A program made the position numbers and the translations under genes. The notes beneath the pieces were generated by a model. The model searched no databases. It was given only the letters and a program-made list of their open reading frames with translations, and had not been told where the DNA came from. This document shows, one piece after another, positions 1 to 7,780 of a stretch of DNA of 12,857 nucleotides (positions within the stretch are counted from its first letter, which is position 1; each line of letters starts with the position of its first letter). The stretch lies in assembly GCA_027577415.1 (NCBI GenBank), contig JANBQS010000736.1, positions 1 through 12,857 of the forward strand, read 5' to 3'. The DNA comes from Coemansia sp. RSA 922 (lineage: Eukaryota; Kickxellomycota; Kickxellomycetes; Kickxellales; Kickxellaceae).

Positions 1-70
1 AAAGAGTTTATTGTTGTTTACAAAATAGAACTCTTTATCTTCTCTTTATATTTATCGGAATACATTTTAG
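1..70 (+). other. 3' part of an intron in the ABC transporter gene
   Basis: The reading frame of the downstream ABC exon is conserved back to about position 71 and meets stop codons upstream of it. This stretch is T-rich and ends in TTTTAG at 65-70, a normal acceptor. Position 71 would be the last base of a split codon. The donor and the exon carrying Walker A lie left of the window, so the intron length is unknown. I see no strong branch-site match. Confidence 0.7.
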
Positions 71-830
71 TATCACAGAGGGGTCGATTGAAATCGATGG
101 TCACGACACTTCAAAGTTTGGCGTTGGCGACTTCCGACCAAAGCTGGGCATTATTCCACAAGAGTCTACCATGTTCAGAGGAACAGTCAAGCGCAATTTG
201 GATCCACTGAACGAATTCACCATTGAGGATATGTGGGCAGCAATGATAAAGTGTGGCGTGGCAGATCTGATTGAGCCTGAGCGCAAGACCACCAAACTAA
301 CCAGTAAATCAGCTAACACGAATGGCGATGATGACGAGGATAACAATGTGGAGGAAGAGGATGCCAAGGCTTATTGGGATAGAGAAAACAGGCAAAGGTG
401 GGCGAAAAGTGGATTGTTGACGCGCGCAGTACTGTTTATGTTTGACAGAAAGTGGGAGAAATTCGAAGCCAAGAAATCTGTCAGCATTGGAATCAATCGA
501 ATGGTGGACAGGAATGGCAGCAGGTTCAGCAATGGACAACATCAGCTGTTTAGCTTGTGTCGTTTGCTCATGCGCAAGCGCAAGGTCATGATCTTGGATG
601 AGGCGACTGCCGATGTGGACCTGGAGACAGACCGCAAGATGCAAGAGCTGATCCGCACCGAGTTCAGCGAGAGCACTGTGCTTACCATTGCTCATCGCCT
701 AGACACCATCATGAACAGCGACAGGATCATCGTCATGGAGAAGGGCGAAATTGTTGAAATAGGCCCTCCACAAGAACTGATAGCAAACGGCGGAAAGTTT
801 GCCGAGCTCGTCCAAGCAAACGAATTTTAG
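71..830 (+). CDS. ABCC-family (MRP/vacuolar type) ABC transporter, C-terminal NBD2 fragment
   Basis: This is the last exon of a full-size ABC transporter, partial at the 5' end. ATP hydrolysis at the two nucleotide-binding domains drives export or vacuolar sequestration of organic anions and conjugates in this family. The readable frame starts near 71 with EGSIEIDG, then the Q-loop region GIIPQE (Gln codon at 159) and GTVKRNLDP, which is diagnostic of ABCC NBD2. The ABC signature is FSNGQ (525-539), Walker B with catalytic Glu is VMILDEATADVD (from 585), and the H-loop His is at 693. The protein ends about 45 residues after the H-loop, as usual for the family. Walker A and all membrane domains are outside the window. 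About 65 extra residues, including an acidic run at 325-365, lie between Q-loop and signature. An internal ATG at 171 is not the start, because conserved sequence precedes it. The gene is convergent with the RhoGAP gene, 62 bp away. Substrate cannot be inferred. Confidence 0.9.
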
Positions 831-892
831 AATGTTTTCAAAATCTCTCTCTTCAGACGAAAATACTCCTAATATATATTTTTTTGTTTATA

Positions 893-3800
893 CTACTTGT
901 TGCCACGAGGCATATCAAAGCTAGATTTGTGATAAACCCCGGACGAGTTATTGATATTACGCTGATGATGCGACGCCAGGCGATCAGGCACAGCGTTATC
1001 CCCGAAATAGAGCTCCTTAGGCGACGGCATACTCTGCGACAATGACGAGTTCTCCAGCGCATGCCCGAGCCCCTCGACAGTACCACCAATATCCGAAGGC
1101 AGTGCCGGATGCTGGACAGAGGACGACCCAGGCGAAGAGATGGCATTAACAGTCAGCATATTCATATCCTTTAGTCTCCGCATCGGCGGCCTAGCAAACT
1201 GCTGCTGCGCCTCTGCCGGCTCCGCCTTGGCAGCTTCGCCACTAGTTTCAACCCGATGCGGTCCCCAGATATCCTCAGCATTCTGGATCAAGAACGACAC
1301 GGTTCTGCTAATCCCCGACATGTTAGCCATCTCCTGCAACACGTCGTTTTTGCCCATATGCAGGATGTTTGGCGCAAACACCACCGACAGATTATTCGGC
1401 GTCATCTTGTTATCCTGATGATGGTCCGCGACACGCTTCAAGTGCGTCATCAAGTACCGCAGCGTCTCGCTATGCGGCACCGGCATAGAATCGCTAATAG
1501 TCCGGTACACCTTGACCCGCTCCTCAGACGACGCAATGTTGGATGCCTGCACCCACAAATGGTACGTCTCCGAGGTCATAAGCGGGTTAGGCAAGTCACG
1601 GAAATACTGCTTCAGCACGCTTGTCACGCTGGTAACGTCAGTGTCAGACGGAGCAATCGCCGGCTCGTCGCCAAAGCGGTTATTAGTAGCAGTGGCCACC
1701 CGCGTGATCTCCATCTGCACAGCACGGATATCCATCGTCGACCCGGACCGGCGGTACACGCCCTCCATCGTCAGGCCCTCAGCCTCGATAAACTCGATCG
1801 CCGCACGCACCACCCACGGCACCGAGCGGCCCTCCAGCGCAGTTTGCTCAGCAAGAGCGCGCCCAAACATCTTGTCAGCCAGGAACGGCACATTCGGGTC
1901 ATACACCAGCGCAGAGTCATTGCCAGCCTGTCCGCCAGCAAAGGAGCCCTGTGCAGCATTAGCACCGCGTCCCGCGCGTCCGCCAGCCGCACCCACAGCC
2001 CCCGCAACAGCAGCAGTCACGCCTGCTCCGCCGCCAACCGCACCGCCTCCAACGCCACTCTCGCCAGAAGAGCACGCAGCAGTGACCTCGTTAGCGCACC
2101 GCTGGTGGCAGACAAAGCCGCAGTTACGGCACCTGACAACCGAGTTGGTAAATGTCTTGAGCCGCTCCTGACAGTGGTCGCATTTCCCCGCACGGAACGT
2201 GCTAGCGAGGTGGAAGCTATGCTGCATACTGCCGTCGATGCTGTTCTTGCCTCCAGCCACGACGCCAGCGCCTACAGTCGCCGCTTGGTCGTGGTGGCTG
2301 CTGCTGCCAAACGGCCAGATAAACCGCTTGGTCGCCTTTTGCGGAACCGTGGTAATAATAGCATCGTCGGCATCCGACCCAGAGTCGTTGTGATCCGCGC
2401 CCGACGCGTCCTGCTTGCGAGCCTGTCTTTGGCGCCGCAAGCTAGGCTGTCTCGCCACCGACGGCGCCTGCCCACTGCCAGGCTTTGAGATATTCCCGCG
2501 CGACGAATTGTGGTGCTTCGCCGCCCCCGTCGACCGTTGCTGAGAGTCCACTCTGTCGGTAGCACCCGCACTCGCGCCAAACCCATTCCTTGTCCGCTGA
2601 GCACCACCCGCCGCCGCCGCTGCAGCAGCCGGGTTCTTCGCCTGCACTAGCTGCTCACCAGCCGCAGCCGATGGATCCAGTGGAGCATGGCCATGGTACG
2701 TACGCAGCACATTCTCAAACTCAATACGCTTACTGCGTTCCTGGTGCAAAGACTCGCGAGTCTCCAGCAACTGATCAATGACCGACGCGTAAAGGTCCTT
2801 TAGCTTTTGGTAACTAGCCTCCATGCGGCAATACTGGCCATAGTTAACCAGCAGTTCTTCTTTCAGCTGCTCGATACTTGCCGTATTGAGCCACTCCTTG
2901 CCATCAGGGTCAGAGTCCGTGGTAGCAGCGAGCGGCGACGGCCGAGGCATCTGCAGCGCCTGCAGCGACGACGCAGGACTGACCCGCTCACCACTATCCG
3001 CACTGGCATCACGACCCGAGGAGCGAAGTCCCGGCGGCACAAAGTTGCTAAGCGCCGATGCACTGCTCGCAGCTCTGGCGCGCTGGAGCGCAGGCGACCT
3101 ATTCCCACTAGCCACGCGCAGTAGCGGCGATCCCGTAGAAGTAGCACCAACACCAGCAGCGACCGACCGACCATGCACATCATCGTCGTCTTGAACAGCA
3201 GTAGCAGTACCAGCAACCGTTTCGCGACGAGGCGACTGGTGGAACCCAGTGCTACGGTTAGACACAGCAGACCCAGGAACATCCGGCGTCTGCTTAGCCA
3301 CCAGCGGCGTACGCATCGAGTACCTGACATAGTTATTCTCTAGCGAACTAATGTCCTCAGTCCACGCCAACTTCAGGTCAAAGATAGGGTCGGCCGACAG
3401 CGACGCATGCAGCGGCGTAATAGGCGCCAGCGTCAGGCCCTGCGGACGATACGAGGCGTAGCTGTTGTCGCGCGTAGGCGAAGTAGGCGCGCTGGCAGCA
3501 GTGGCCGAGGCCAGCGAGGATGCAGGCTCATAAGGACGCAATGCAGTTGGACTGCCGCCACGTGACTCGGCCGACGAACCGACAGGAAAGAGGGTCAGCC
3601 CGCTGCCCCCCGCATCTTTATTACCATTGTCCTTTGCGCCAGACGAAGGCTCGTCAATCATTTCGATGGCCTGAGTCAGTGTAAGCTCGGTAGTACTGCC
3701 AGCAGCAGCCCCGCCGCTAAACTCGCCCGACGTGTGCATTCCACGTCTCCGCGACCTCAAATCCGACTGCTGCTGCTGGCCCCCGGCGTAGCGCGGCAAC

Positions 3801-4526
3801 AAGGACTCATCCGGCGGTGGAGACGGAACCACGCTGCTAGGCGACAAAGTATTAGAAGCACTCTCAGCCGCCTGTGCGGCAGCAGCCTGTGCCGCCGCTT
3901 CCGCCTCAACCGGCAACGACGGCAGCATCTTTTCCTCGCCAATCTGCTGATGCTCTCGTCTTCGCTTGGCCGCCTTCTTCCGCTCCCTGCGCTCAGCATA
4001 ACAAGTAACGCAGTATATAACGCCCTGACTAGTCTTGGCAAACGACTTGCCCTGGATACGCTGCTTACAGTTCGTGCACCGGAAACACTCAGAGTGATAA
4101 GTACCCTCAACCGTGACTATGGCTTCGTCAAATATCGGCTTCTTGCACAAACTGCAGCAGTACGAGCACTCGGGACAGATGGGTTTGCCGTCAGCTAGGA
4201 ACAAAAGGTTCGAGTCAAACTCGATAATCTTGCTGCACGTAGTACACTGGAAGCTACAAAGAAGAAATAAAAGAGGGTGGGATGGGTTTAGCTTTTTTGT
4301 TAGCACAAAGATTATCTACAAGTACTGAAGAGACTTTTTTTGAACTAAAGAAAATGTCTACTTACCAGTCAATGTGCCACACTCCATCTGCGAATTGGAT
4401 AGCACTACCACCGTCAATCGCCTTCTGGCAGCCCCAGCATTTGGGCGGTGCACCGAGTGCACCACCGTCAGCGCCGTCAGCAGGGGGTGGAGCTGAGCCA
4501 GCGTCTGTGCCCAGCTGCTCCGACAT
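893..4526 (-). CDS. LIM-LIM-coiled coil-C1-RhoGAP protein (Rga-type GAP for Rho/Cdc42), two exons
   Basis: Two exons (4526-4366 and 4253-893) give 1,173 aa. LIM1 has C30-x2-C33-x17-H51-x2-C54-x2-C57-x2-C60-x19-C80-x2-C83. LIM2 has C87-x2-C90-x16-H107-x2-C110-x2-C113-x2-C116-x18-C135-x2-C138. A long Ser/Ala/Pro-rich region follows, then a predicted coiled coil (about 511-569), a C1 zinc domain (732-781, complete H-x12-C-x2-C-x13-C-x2-C-x4-H-x2-C-x7-C spacing), a Gly/Ala-rich linker, and a RhoGAP domain (about 845-1048) with the arginine finger R888 in GVYRRSG. The family stimulates GTP hydrolysis by Rho-type GTPases and limits polarity zones at the cell cortex; C1 and LIM modules are thought to localise it. 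Cdc42 as target is inferred from the likeness to fungal Rga proteins; Rho1 is possible. The start at 4526 is required, because exon 1 supplies the first half of LIM1. The gene lies downstream of, and in tandem with, the TCF25 homologue. Confidence 0.92.
4254..4365 (-). other. intron of the RhoGAP gene (112 bp)
   Basis: The donor is GTAAGT (4365-4360) and the acceptor TTTGTAG (4260-4254). A near-perfect branch site TGCTAAC lies at 4305-4299, about 45 bases from the acceptor. Splicing joins TG and C to make Cys54, which restores the H-x2-C-x2-C-x2-C core of LIM1. Reading through instead would give an N-terminus lacking the first half of the LIM domain. Confidence 0.93.
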
Positions 4527-4528
4527 TC

Positions 4529-4545
4529 AAAAAAAAAAAAAAAAA
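4529..4545. repeat. A17/T17 homopolymer next to the RhoGAP start codon
   Basis: Seventeen consecutive A on the plus strand, read as T17 on the coding strand, end two bases before the ATG at 4526. Poly(dA:dT) tracts commonly exclude nucleosomes in fungal promoters, but one this close to the start would be in the 5' UTR or at the transcription start. Homopolymers of this length are also prone to sequencing and replication slippage. Confidence 0.85.
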
Positions 4546-4780
4546 CTCTGACGAATTAATTCCGAAAAAGATGTGTGAGCTAAAGTTAGAAAGAGAAACG
4601 ACACGTAAAAAAATATATAGTTAAATGCGCGCACTTTAGAGGAAAGGAAAAAAAAATAGAGTATAAAAAGAACGTTGAAAAATGAAAAGGAAAGAAAAAA
4701 ACCCAAACACAAAACCCACACGACAGAAAGAGGGACCTGCATGGGCCTGCATGCCCGAATAAAAAAATAAAAAGCATACT

Positions 4781-4786
4781 TTTATT
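4781..4786 (-). terminator. possible polyadenylation signal AATAAA of the TCF25 homologue
   Basis: AATAAA on the minus strand, 38 bases after the TAG at 4826-4824, within an A-rich stretch. Position and sequence suit a cleavage and polyadenylation signal, but fungal signals are loose. Confidence 0.45.
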
Positions 4787-4823
4787 TTGGGCACATCACT
4801 TGTCCCCCGGTCTCATCACATGC

Positions 4824-6794
4824 CTACTGCTCTTCTACGCCTTCTTCATCGCTGCTAGTACCCGGGTCATCGGCGTCTGCGGCACCCAGACCCACACGCA
4901 GTCTTATGTGGTTAATCATCTGCTGCAGCAATCCCACTCCTTCCTCGCCCTCAAAGTCCTCCATATCATAGACCTCTCCGTCGATTTCAAACGCACCCGG
5001 CATCCTCGTCTCCCGAGCGTCTCCACCCATGAGCACCTTATAGACATTAACGTCGTCTTTCGGCGGCAGCGGGTCAAAGGCAAACGACTCTGCCGTCCGA
5101 ATATCCTCAGGCAACCCGGCCTTCAGAGCCTCCAAGTCGGCAACAAGTACATGGCGCGAGATATTCTCAGGAATGACATAAGTACACAAGCGCTTCTGCG
5201 CCTCTTGCTTCGACTGCGGGGTGTCATTCCTGGCGATGCTCTCGAGAGCCAGCAGCAGGCCCTCCTGCATCCACCGCGCGACCTCAGGCGTACGGTACAG
5301 CGGCGTATGGCGCTCGACAAACAGCTGGACGACCAGCTGCATATGTGTCATAGCTGACGTGTCCGCAATAACCTCGTCTTGGAAGTACGGGTGCGTAAGT
5401 ACCACATCGTCCACACCCACGTTGGCCTTGCTCCACAAAACAGGCACGACCGTTGGGAATTTCAGAATAGCCTGCACCAACAGCTCCATGCTATGCGTCG
5501 CCGATCCCTGCCCCTGCTGCCGCTCCATCATAAACTCGGCCAGCGCACGCGAAAAGGCCCAGTTAGGCAGGTCAACCGAGGACCAAGACCAGTCGCTCAC
5601 AAACTGGCAGACATACTCGTACTGCCGGCTCTTCAGCGCATGGAAGTCCAGGGTCAGCAGCGCCCCGTAAGGGTCCTTGACAGGGTCCAGCGACAACAGC
5701 ACCTTGTTGACCTCAAACGCCGTGCGCCAGCACCCGCGCCTCGACATAAACTGCATATGCCTAAACAGCGCCAAGTACAATGTACGCGACTCCACATACC
5801 GGAAATCGAGCCGAGCCATGCCGCTAACAGCACTGAACCGTGGGGCAAATCCGATCTCAAAGGCATAAAGCGCGCGCTCCACCAGCTCACCAGCCTCAGC
5901 AAAGTCGCCACCAGTCTGCTTCAGGATCTCGCTGAGCTGCAGTAGCGCGTCTACGTGGTACGGGTGGTGGTGAGCAATGGCTGCCACGCCGTCAGCACTG
6001 TGCGTCATCACCGCCGCCAAAAACTCGGCCTGCACAGAGCGGAACCGCCCAGAGTGCTCCATGACAAACCAAGACCCGCCAGTCGGGTCCTCCGCCTGGT
6101 CCGCTTCCAAATCAGCCGCACGCATCTCAATGCCTGCTTGTGCTCGCATCGCCGGCCAATTGGCCTTAGGATGCGACAGCGTCAGCCGTTTACCCAACGA
6201 CGCAGCTCCTAAGCGCCGACCCTTGTCCTTGACTGCCGCTGACCCGAACATGCGCCGGATCTCAGCCTCAGAGTCCAAGTGCTTGGCATCAGCCACCAGC
6301 AACGCCCGATTCCTCTGCTGCTCCTCCGTCAAGACAACGCCCAGCGCCTCGCCTTTACCTTTTCCGCTCTCCACACGCACATCCTCTACGGCCGCCTCTG
6401 GTAGTTGCTGTTGGAGTTTGGCCAATTCCGCCTCGAACTCCTCCATAGTTTGTTCACTGTCATTGGCCGCAGGAGGAGCTCCACTCTTTTTGCCTTTGCC
6501 TTTCTTTTTGCCTTTGGCCCGACGCTTACCCTCGGCCGCAGCAACCGCTGGTTTGGGTGTCGGAGCTGTCTCTACGGCTAATTCAGACTGGTCGCTATCA
6601 GACTCGTCGTTGTCACCGCCCATGAGCAGATCAAACATGTTTGCCTTGGGCTGTGGTTTGCTCTCCTCACTGTCGCTCGTTGCTTGGGCTTCAGCTTGAA
6701 GTTCTCGCTCTCGCCGCTCGATAAGTGCGTTGCTCTCAGCCGACTCATCGTACCCACGCTCTTTCAGCAGTCGCTTTACAGCTCTCGACGACAT
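4824..6794 (-). CDS. TCF25/Rqc1 homologue, ribosome-associated quality control factor
   Basis: A single exon of 656 aa. The start MSSRAVKRLLKERG resembles the conserved N-terminus of TCF25/Rqc1, so the ATG at 6794 is chosen over an in-frame ATG at 6866, whose extra 24 residues are only translated T-tract. An acidic and Ser-rich segment with ANMFDLLMGG is followed by a Lys/Gly-rich basic patch (about 92-103). The family core follows (about 240-580): HPYHVDALLQLSEILKQTGG, LVERALYAFE, RGCWRTAFEVNK, LPNWAFSRALAEF and near its end RHV plus FDPLPPKDD. The tail is acidic. Yeast Rqc1 belongs to the ribosome quality control complex on stalled 60S subunits with the ligase Ltn1/Listerin, and TCF25 is its animal counterpart. 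That role is carried over by homology. Length is close to vertebrate TCF25. The coding region is GC-rich like its neighbours. Confidence 0.93.
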   Translation of the reverse strand: MSSRAVKRLLKERGYDESAESNALIERRERELQAEAQATSDSEESKPQPKANMFDLLMGGDNDESDSDQSELAVETAPTPKPAVAAAEGKRRAKGKKKGKGKKSGAPPAANDSEQTMEEFEAELAKLQQQLPEAAVEDVRVESGKGKGEALGVVLTEEQQRNRALLVADAKHLDSEAEIRRMFGSAAVKDKGRRLGAASLGKRLTLSHPKANWPAMRAQAGIEMRAADLEADQAEDPTGGSWFVMEHSGRFRSVQAEFLAAVMTHSADGVAAIAHHHPYHVDALLQLSEILKQTGGDFAEAGELVERALYAFEIGFAPRFSAVSGMARLDFRYVESRTLYLALFRHMQFMSRRGCWRTAFEVNKVLLSLDPVKDPYGALLTLDFHALKSRQYEYVCQFVSDWSWSSVDLPNWAFSRALAEFMMERQQGQGSATHSMELLVQAILKFPTVVPVLWSKANVGVDDVVLTHPYFQDEVIADTSAMTHMQLVVQLFVERHTPLYRTPEVARWMQEGLLLALESIARNDTPQSKQEAQKRLCTYVIPENISRHVLVADLEALKAGLPEDIRTAESFAFDPLPPKDDVNVYKVLMGGDARETRMPGAFEIDGEVYDMEDFEGEEGVGLLQQMINHIRLRVGLGAADADDPGTSSDEEGVEEQ

Positions 6795-6933
6795 TTTATA
6801 AAAGTATGGACGATTTGAATTATAGAGGAAAGAAGACCAAAAAAAAAAAAGTGAAAAATAGCGCAACCTCTTTTTGCAGTCATTCTTCGACCTACAAAAA
6901 GGCCAACTGAAGTAGAAAGAGCGAACCCATAGA

Positions 6934-6941
6934 TCACGTGA
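6934..6941. promoter_or_regulatory. palindromic E-box TCACGTGA upstream of the TCF25 homologue
   Basis: A perfect eight-base palindrome with the CACGTG core, 140 bases upstream of the ATG at 6794. CACGTG is bound by bHLH factors such as Cbf1 or Pho4 relatives in fungi, and TCACGTGA matches the Cbf1-type extended site. The site is visible; its use here is inference. Confidence 0.5.
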
Positions 6942-7060
6942 GTGTTTTACAAAAAAAAAATTAGCTGTTGGCAGTAGTTTATAGTTAAATTGATATATTG
7001 GTAAATATATTGTCTAGTCTAAAGTTAGGTGGGGAATGAACTAGCTTTGACGCTTGTTCT

Positions 7061-7067
7061 TGAGTCA
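7061..7067. promoter_or_regulatory. AP-1/Gcn4-like site TGAGTCA
   Basis: TGAGTCA is the reverse complement of TGACTCA, the consensus for AP-1/Gcn4 bZIP factors. It lies 267 bases upstream of the TCF25 homologue start and four bases from the palindromic AT tract at 7071-7082. A seven-base match is expected by chance now and then, so this is only a candidate. Confidence 0.3.
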
Positions 7068-7225
7068 GCCATTATATATAATCGATATACCGCACACCTG
7101 CTCAGTGGTTGCATTGTACTCTATAATCCCCACTGTTGGCTATTTGCTCGAGTAACTTGTACATATGACCTGTCGACCTCCCCCATTAAAACAATAAATG
7201 ACACATGGTATGATATTAGATATAC

Positions 7226-7748
7226 TTAAGTTGCTGTAACTTTCAGATGTAGAGGTTGACCGCTTCGCAGAGTTATAAATGATCCCACTTCAGTGCCAAA
7301 ATATCCAAATAACGACTTGCTAATGTCAAGGTCTACAGGCTCATACCGAGCTATTGTTTTATCACCATTATATATAGGTTGTAACCAAGTTAGTGTAAAC
7401 AAGGTTACATTGATATTTACTTCAGAAACAGCATTTTTCAAATCCATCACACGACTATCCTTTGTATAAATAAATGTGGTATCGTTTAGCTTTCTACCGT
7501 TTGAAGATGTCAACACAACATCAAATTCTTGAATTATAGCTGCCAAGGATAAGTGAGATGTTCTAAAAAAAGGTCTGAAGAGGCAAGTAGTGATGAGAAG
7601 CTGAAGTGTGTGGTGAAATAAAACTGAGGAAAAGGGCAGGAGGCAGCACGTTTTATAGCAGAATTACTGCCGAGAGTGAGCAAGCAATTTTTTTCAGCAC
7701 TTTCCTATTCAGATACATGCTTAAAACCGATACAATTGTGTCCAGCAT
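7226..7748 (-). CDS. unrecognised small protein with possible signal/anchor segment (tentative two-exon model)
   Basis: I do not recognise this protein. The frame is open from 7664 to the TAA at 7226 but has no in-frame ATG until 7448. A model that solves this uses exon 1 at 7748-7668 (27 codons from ATG; a second in-frame ATG at 7718), an intron at 7667-7601 (GTAATT donor, CTTCAG acceptor, 67 bp) and exon 2 at 7600-7226, joined in phase 0, giving 151 aa. Splicing then builds a signal-like N-terminus: a basic stretch KVLKK and a hydrophobic run IACSLSALLITTCLF. The rest (FDVVLTSSNGRKL, DSRVMDLKNAV, LHLKVTAT) looks like beta strands with one helix, faintly like a ubiquitin-type fold. Codon third positions are AT-rich, unlike the flanking conserved genes. 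No clear branch site is seen. Alternatives are a start at 7448 (74 aa), a different upstream exon, or a pseudogene that lost its start. Confidence 0.35.
7651..7657 (-). promoter_or_regulatory. TATAAAA box candidate (competes with the intron model of the small ORF)
   Basis: TATAAAA on the minus strand is followed by a pyrimidine-rich leader that resembles a fungal 5' UTR. If used, transcripts would start near 7620 and the first ATG met (7521) opens only a four-codon frame ending in TGA, before the in-frame ATG at 7448. Under the two-exon model the same bases lie inside the intron. Both cannot be right for one transcript. Confidence 0.3.
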
Positions 7749-7761
7749 TTTGGATTTTGAT

Positions 7762-7780
7762 TACGTCATTTTATGACGTA
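7762..7780. promoter_or_regulatory. inverted pair of CRE/ATF-like sites (TACGTCAT-TTT-ATGACGTA)
   Basis: Perfect 8-base arms at 7762-7769 and 7773-7780 are separated by TTT. Each arm contains TGACGTA/TACGTCA, a common variant of the CREB/ATF bZIP site. The dyad lies 14 bases upstream of the first ATG of the small minus-strand gene model, or about 105 bases upstream of the alternative TATAAAA at 7657-7651, the more normal spacing. Stem-loop potential of the RNA is an alternative reading. Confidence 0.45.

Larger units (their letters stand above)
4527..4823. other. intergenic region between TCF25 (3' end) and RhoGAP (5' end)
   Basis: The spacer is AT-rich and lies between two genes of the minus strand. 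Next to the RhoGAP start there is an uninterrupted A17 tract (4529-4545, T17 on the coding strand), two bases from the ATG. On the coding strand further upstream lie a TATATA-like stretch near 4611-4617 and long purine runs. A near-tandem repeat of CCTGCATG occurs at 4736-4743 and 4746-4753, with GGGC/GCCC able to pair across it. It holds no gene that I can support. Confidence 0.6.
6795..7225. other. intergenic region upstream of the TCF25 homologue
   Basis: This AT-rich region holds the promoter of the TCF25 homologue, read leftwards, and the 3' flank of the small ORF ending at 7226. It contains A12 (6839-6850) and A10 (6951-6960) tracts, a palindromic E-box at 6934-6941, an AP-1/Gcn4-like TGAGTCA at 7061-7067, and a perfect 12-base palindrome ATTATATATAAT at 7071-7082. 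A 66-codon ORF on the plus strand (7029-7229) has no supporting feature. Confidence 0.6.

Noticed and set aside
1256..2488. 410-codon plus-strand frame antisense to the RhoGAP gene
   Set aside because: It is Arg/His/Ser-rich without any domain, and the opposite strand encodes complete C1 and RhoGAP domains. It is a shadow caused by GC-rich codons.
4254..4306. ATG at 4306 as the start of the RhoGAP protein
   Set aside because: It lies inside the intron. Splicing to the exon at 4366-4526 restores all eight zinc ligands of LIM1.
4527..4777. Phe/Leu-rich minus-strand frames that look like membrane helices
   Set aside because: They are translations of T-rich spacer sequence (TTT/TTC runs), not genes.
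5977..6699. 240-codon plus-strand frame antisense to the TCF25 homologue
   Set aside because: Ser/Ala/Pro-rich translation of the reverse of a clearly conserved gene; no features of its own.
6795..6866. 24-residue N-terminal extension of the TCF25 homologue (ATG at 6866)
   Set aside because: The extra residues translate a T-rich leader, and the conserved family N-terminus MSSRAVKRL begins at 6794.
7029..7229. 66-codon plus-strand frame in the TCF25 upstream region
   Set aside because: Short, across AT-rich regulatory-looking sequence, and no recognisable features.
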